Origin: Subtercola sp. PAMC28395
GTDB taxonomy: Bacteria; Actinomycetota; Actinomycetes; Actinomycetales; Microbacteriaceae
Reading direction: 5' to 3'
DNA: 64,000 nt
Assembly (NCBI RefSeq): GCF_018889995.1
Contig: NZ_CP076547.1
Coordinates: 2,852,001 to 2,916,000 of the forward strand
Shown: positions 61,417-64,000 of the stretch, piece by piece
Layout: the number at the start of each line of letters is the position of its first letter
Numbering within the stretch: position 1 is the stretch's first letter
Position numbers and translations under genes: made by a program
Notes under the pieces: generated by a model
Databases searched by the model: none
Seen by the model: the letters and a program-made list of their open reading frames with translations, nothing else
Told to the model about the DNA's origin: nothing

Positions 61417-61433
61417 ACAGCGTGAAATGGTGA
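61410..61433 (+). CDS. Heptapeptide mini-ORF MVNSVKW (speculative)
   Basis: Last mini-ORF; its TGA overlaps the response-regulator ATG at 61427 by 7 nt, completing an unbroken stop/start chain from kinase to regulator. Confidence 0.4.
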   Translation: MVNSVKW

Positions 61434-62152
61434 ACAGCGTGCGAGTGCTCGTCGTCGACGACGAGCCGATCACCGCGAGCGCCCACGCGACCTACCTCGA
61501 ACGGGTCGGCGGTTTCGTTGTCGCGGGTGTGGCGAATGACGGAACGAGCGCACTCCGGATGCTGCGTGACAGCGTCGATCCGCGCACGCCGGGCGGCGCC
61601 TCAGGCGTGAGCTCGATCGACCTCGTGCTGCTCGACATGAACCTGCCCGACATCCATGGCATCGAACTGTGTCGGCACATCCGTTCGTCTGGCCTCGACG
61701 TCGACGTCATCGCCATCACTGCCGTACGTGATGTCTCAGTGGTGCGCGCCGCAGTCTCACTCGGCATCGTGCAGTACCTCATCAAGCCATTCACCTTTTC
61801 TGTGTTCGCCGAGAAGCTGCGGGGTTATCTGGCATTCCGGGCCGGCTTCGACCTCGTCGACGGTGTCACCACCCAGAACGACGTCGACGATTCGCTGGCG
61901 CAACTGCGCAGCGCCCGGCCGGCCGGACTCGAGAAGGGTCTCACGACGGAGACCCTTCAGCTCGTCGTCGCCCGTCTTCGCGCCGAGCCTGTGCCTGTCT
62001 CTGCCGCCGAGCTCGCACTGGCACTGGAACTCTCGCGCGTCACCACTCGGAGATACCTCGAACACCTCACCGCCGAAGGCACCGTCGTGAGATCGCCCCG
62101 GTACGGCACACCCGGCAGGCCAGAGCTCGAGTACGTCTGGAAGCGCGTCTGA
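61427..62152 (+). CDS. CitB/DcuR-type response regulator
   Basis: 241 aa. Receiver: RVLVVDDEPITAS, phospho-acceptor Asp in VLLDMNLPDIHG, Thr in AITAVRD, Lys in YLIKPF. The C-terminal helix-turn-helix (VSAAELALALELSRVTTRRYLEHL, then GTVVRSPRYGTPGRPE) is the CitB/DctR type. It would activate dctA when phosphorylated by the upstream kinase. There is no Shine-Dalgarno sequence before the ATG. The N terminus MVNSV is the repeat unit itself. Confidence 0.93.
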   Translation: MVNSVRVLVVDDEPITASAHATYLERVGGFVVAGVANDGTSALRMLRDSVDPRTPGGASGVSSIDLVLLDMNLPDIHGIELCRHIRSSGLDVDVIAITAVRDVSVVRAAVSLGIVQYLIKPFTFSVFAEKLRGYLAFRAGFDLVDGVTTQNDVDDSLAQLRSARPAGLEKGLTTETLQLVVARLRAEPVPVSAAELALALELSRVTTRRYLEHLTAEGTVVRSPRYGTPGRPELEYVWKRV

Positions 62153-62232
62153 GAGCGGTCATAACCTGCGCGCCGCGCTAGCCCGCGATGAGTGAGGAAT
62201 CCCCTTCGACCCGTGGTCTGGGGTGGTGATCG

Positions 62233-62305
62233 ACGCGGGGTGCGCACTGGCGCTGAGAACATACCCGTCGAACCTGATCTAGCTCGAACTAGCGAAGGGA
62301 CGTCA
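62233..62305 (+). ncRNA. TPP riboswitch (THI element)
   Basis: Core blocks in order: GCGGGGTGC, GCGCTGAGA, ATACCCGTCGAACCTGATCT, then CTAG-CTCGAA-CTAG hairpin and GCGAAGGGA. GACG (62233) can pair with CGTC (62302) to close P1. Lies upstream of thiM remnant and thiE, expected to repress them when thiamine pyrophosphate is high. P3 is short. Confidence 0.95.
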
Positions 62306-62390
62306 CCTCAGTGGCTCCGAACCTGCCCCCGACTCTGCCCTCTACTCCGCCCCTACCAGCCCCGGCGAATCCAGGAGCAACTCTGTACCC

Positions 62391-62742
62391 GTGACCGCAC
62401 AGGCGATCGGCCACGCGCTTCGCCTTTTACGGGAGAGCCCGCCGCTGGTCCAGTGCATCACAAACATCGTCGTCGCCCAGTGGACCGCCAATGTGCTGCT
62501 CGCAGCCGGCGCCGCACCGGCGCACCGGCGTCGGCTGCGCCTTCGGAGCACTCATGGCCGGATTCAGCGGGGTGGTCGACGACGCGTTGCTCGCCGCTGC
62601 GGCCGCAACGGCCACGCTCACTGTGGTGGCCGACCGTGCAGCCGTCTACAGCCGAGGAACAGGCAGCTTCGCCGTTGGCCTGCTCGACGAGCTCACCACG
62701 CTCACACCCGAACGCCTCGAAGAACTGACGCGCCTGTCGTGA
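62391..62742 (+). pseudogene. thiM: thiM, hydroxyethylthiazole kinase remnant with internal deletion and frameshift
   Basis: Frame 1 from GTG 62391 gives the ThiM N terminus ([26 protein letters not shown], then AAGAAPA). At about 62522 the match jumps frame: from 62524 the +1 frame gives the ThiM C terminus ([20 protein letters not shown]..., [17 protein letters not shown]) to the TGA at 62740-62742. About 140-160 codons of a 270-aa kinase are missing, including the ATP- and substrate-binding centre. CACCGGCG is duplicated in tandem at the junction (62515 and 62523). AGGAG lies 15 nt before the GTG. Confidence 0.88.
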
Positions 62743-63398
62743 GCGGGCTCGAGGCCAGCGCGCTTCGGGCGCTAGACCTCTCGGTCTACTTCGTCACCGA
62801 CACCCGCCTCTGCGGTGCGTTCGGCGTCGCCGCCACTGTCGCGGCCGCAATCGATGCAGGTGTGACCATGGTGCAACTGCGCGACCCCGATGCCACCGAC
62901 GCCGAACTCGTCACCCTCGGCAGGTCGCTCATCACGGTTCTCGCCGGCACATCGATTCCACTGCTCGTCAACGACCGGGTGCATCTCGTGGAACCCATCG
63001 GTGCGCAGGGAGCCCACATCGGGCAGTCAGATCTATCCGTCATCGCGGCCCTGCAGCTCCTCGGCCCCCACGCGCTGCTCGGCCTCTCGGCCCAGACCCT
63101 CGACCACGTCACGGATGCCCGGGCCACACCCCCGCGCACCATCGACTATCTCGGCGTCGGCCCCGTCTGGCACCAGAAGACCAAGCCGAACGCTGCCGCT
63201 CCCTGCGGCCTTGACGGGTTCGCTCACATTGCCGCAGCGAGCCCGTGGCCATGTGTCGCGATCGGCGGTATCAACACCGAGCGCATCCCCGCCCTTCGCT
63301 CTGCCGGTGCCGCGGGCGTGGCCGTCGTGAGCGCCATCTGCGGCCAACTCGACGTCGCCCACGCAACCGGACTTATCAGCGCAGCCTGGCAGTCTTAA
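62739..63398 (+). CDS. thiE: Thiamine phosphate synthase
   Basis: Joins HMP-PP and the thiazole phosphate to make thiamine phosphate. 219 aa, intact: [67 protein letters not shown] and [29 protein letters not shown]. The GTG overlaps the stop of the thiM C-terminal fragment by 4 nt, so the two were once coupled. In the present sequence the shifted thiM N-terminal frame also runs without a stop straight into thiE (335 codons from 62391). The TPP riboswitch controls it. Confidence 0.94.
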   Translation: MSGLEASALRALDLSVYFVTDTRLCGAFGVAATVAAAIDAGVTMVQLRDPDATDAELVTLGRSLITVLAGTSIPLLVNDRVHLVEPIGAQGAHIGQSDLSVIAALQLLGPHALLGLSAQTLDHVTDARATPPRTIDYLGVGPVWHQKTKPNAAAPCGLDGFAHIAAASPWPCVAIGGINTERIPALRSAGAAGVAVVSAICGQLDVAHATGLISAAWQS

Positions 63399-63483
63399 GA
63401 ACGCTGAGCCGTGTCAGAACACTGAGCCCAATCAGCACACTGAGCCCTCAGAACACTGAGCCCAATCAGAACACTGAGCCAAA
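63396..63483. repeat. 16-18-bp tandem repeat over the thiE and ecfT stops
   Basis: Five units of TCAGAACACTGAGCCCAA (one 16 bp). The first contains the thiE TAA, the last contains the ecfT stop (TCA at 63466), so the whole convergent junction is repeat. Confidence 0.9.
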
Positions 63484-64000
63484 CACAGAACCAAACACCA
63501 ACGGCACGCTCGCGACCAGTCCGACAACGACAAGCAACACGGTATCGGCGCGAGTCCAATGGGCCGGCTCGGCCCAGGTTCGTGTGTGGCTGGGTGTTTC
63601 GAGGCGGGAGAAGCCCCGGGCATCCATCGCCACCGCCATGCGCCCAGCCTTGCGCACCGATTGCACCAGAAGAGCGAAAGTCAGCGAGCCGAACTGCGAA
63701 GCACGTCTGAATGGTGACCGGCCCGCGCTCAGCCCGCGCACCCTCCGCACCCGTTGCAGCTGCTGCCACTGCTCGCTGAGCATGGAGAACTGTTGCAGCG
63801 CGGCGGTCGCAGCGACGACGGGCCGCGCAGGTAGGTGCAGCAGCTGCCCGAGATGGTCGCCGAGCGACGACGGCTCGATATACCCCGCCAACAGCACGCC
63901 GGGCAGCACGAAGAACGCAATCCGAAGCCCTGCAGTGACTCCGGCCAACAGACTCTGATCAGGGCTGAGCAGCCAGGTGGAGAAGGCGACCGACGCGGCC
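63466..64000 (-). CDS. EcfT-like transmembrane subunit of an ECF transporter (5' end beyond the window)
   Basis: Only the C-terminal part is present, at least 177 residues; the frame stays open to the window edge. Helices GLRIAFFVLPGVLLAGYI and DTVLLVVVGLVASVPLVFG surround a cytoplasmic stretch with the coupling motif AMDARGF (EcfT A-R-G motif), preceded by FALLVQSVRKAGRMA. The neighbourhood (TPP riboswitch, thiE) suggests a YkoC-like subunit of a thiamine/HMP uptake system. The last residues GSVFGSVF come from the repeat array. Confidence 0.85.
   Translation of the reverse strand, partial: AASVAFSTWLLSPDQSLLAGVTAGLRIAFFVLPGVLLAGYIEPSSLGDHLGQLLHLPARPVVAATAALQQFSMLSEQWQQLQRVRRVRGLSAGRSPFRRASQFGSLTFALLVQSVRKAGRMAVAMDARGFSRLETPSHTRTWAEPAHWTRADTVLLVVVGLVASVPLVFGSVFGSVF

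Larger units (their letters stand above)
61362..61441 (+). repeat. 17-bp tandem repeat spanning the kinase stop and regulator start
   Basis: Four full units of GTGAACAGCGTGAAATG (61362, 61379, 61396, 61413; units 2 and 3 have few changes) plus a 12-bp partial fifth. Each unit-to-unit junction contains ATGGTGA, an ATG overlapping a TGA. Confidence 0.97.

Noticed and set aside
62391..63398. A 335-codon open frame read as a novel ThiM-ThiE fusion enzyme
   Set aside because: Residues after about 44 up to the thiE start are out-of-frame thiM; the thiM C terminus is clear in the other frame and thiE has its own coupled GTG. It is a deletion product, not an evolved fusion.

Overview
The window is high-GC DNA whose gene content and order point to an actinobacterium of the family Microbacteriaceae. 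The evidence is the SigR/RsrA redox pair next to aroA-rsgA-hisN, a MarP-type protease, a nadABC operon headed by an NrtR-like Nudix regulator, prfB-ftsE-ftsX-smpB, murI-rph-rdgB, DUF3039, and a small protein of the Microbacteriaceae-typical DUF7882 family. No rRNA, prophage, insertion sequence or CRISPR array is visible. It reads as ordinary chromosomal core with accessory islands.

Layout. 1-6.2 kb: rsrA/sigR diverge from aroA-rsgA-hisN, then cysK-cysE and a bidirectional terminator. 6.3-12.4 kb: minus-strand NAD operon nrtR-nadA-nadB-nadC-cysteine desulfurase plus a 55-aa membrane protein. 12.8-22.2 kb: DUF7882 protein, ppc, MarP-like protease, an amidohydrolase, a MarR/MMPL divergent pair and a phosphoribosyltransferase. 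22.3-31 kb: tmRNA, a 2-oxoglutarate/Fe(II)-type dioxygenase facing an SDR, a DrrAB-type ABC exporter, smpB, ftsX, ftsE, prfB. 31-38.6 kb: MFS transporter, tRNA-Leu(UAG), DedA, CDF metal exporter, rdgB, rph, murI, pncB, DUF3039. 38.6-49.9 kb: a second ABC exporter, three unrecognised proteins, a family 2 glycosyltransferase, HtrA, and a convergent aminotransferase/omega-amidase-like pair. 50-52 kb: thioredoxin and a secreted GH14 beta-amylase. 52-57.8 kb: ligD/ku NHEJ genes, DUF3105-DUF305. 57.9-62.2 kb: C4-dicarboxylate transporter dctA with its two-component system. 62.2-64 kb: TPP riboswitch, a broken thiM, thiE and the start-truncated end of an EcfT transporter.

Two properties cut across the annotation. 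First, at least twenty short tandem arrays (units of 12-18 bp) sit in interdomain linkers, protein tails, leaders and directly over stop codons. Second, about fourteen genes have a TANNNT-like -10 box ending 5-7 nt before the start codon, which suggests leaderless transcripts and was used to choose starts.

The most unusual sites are the junction between the dicarboxylate sensor kinase and its regulator, and the thiM locus. At the junction a 17-bp repeat has expanded the stop/start overlap into a chain of three overlapping heptapeptide ORFs. At thiM about half the gene is missing across an 8-bp direct repeat, while the riboswitch and the coupled thiE remain intact.
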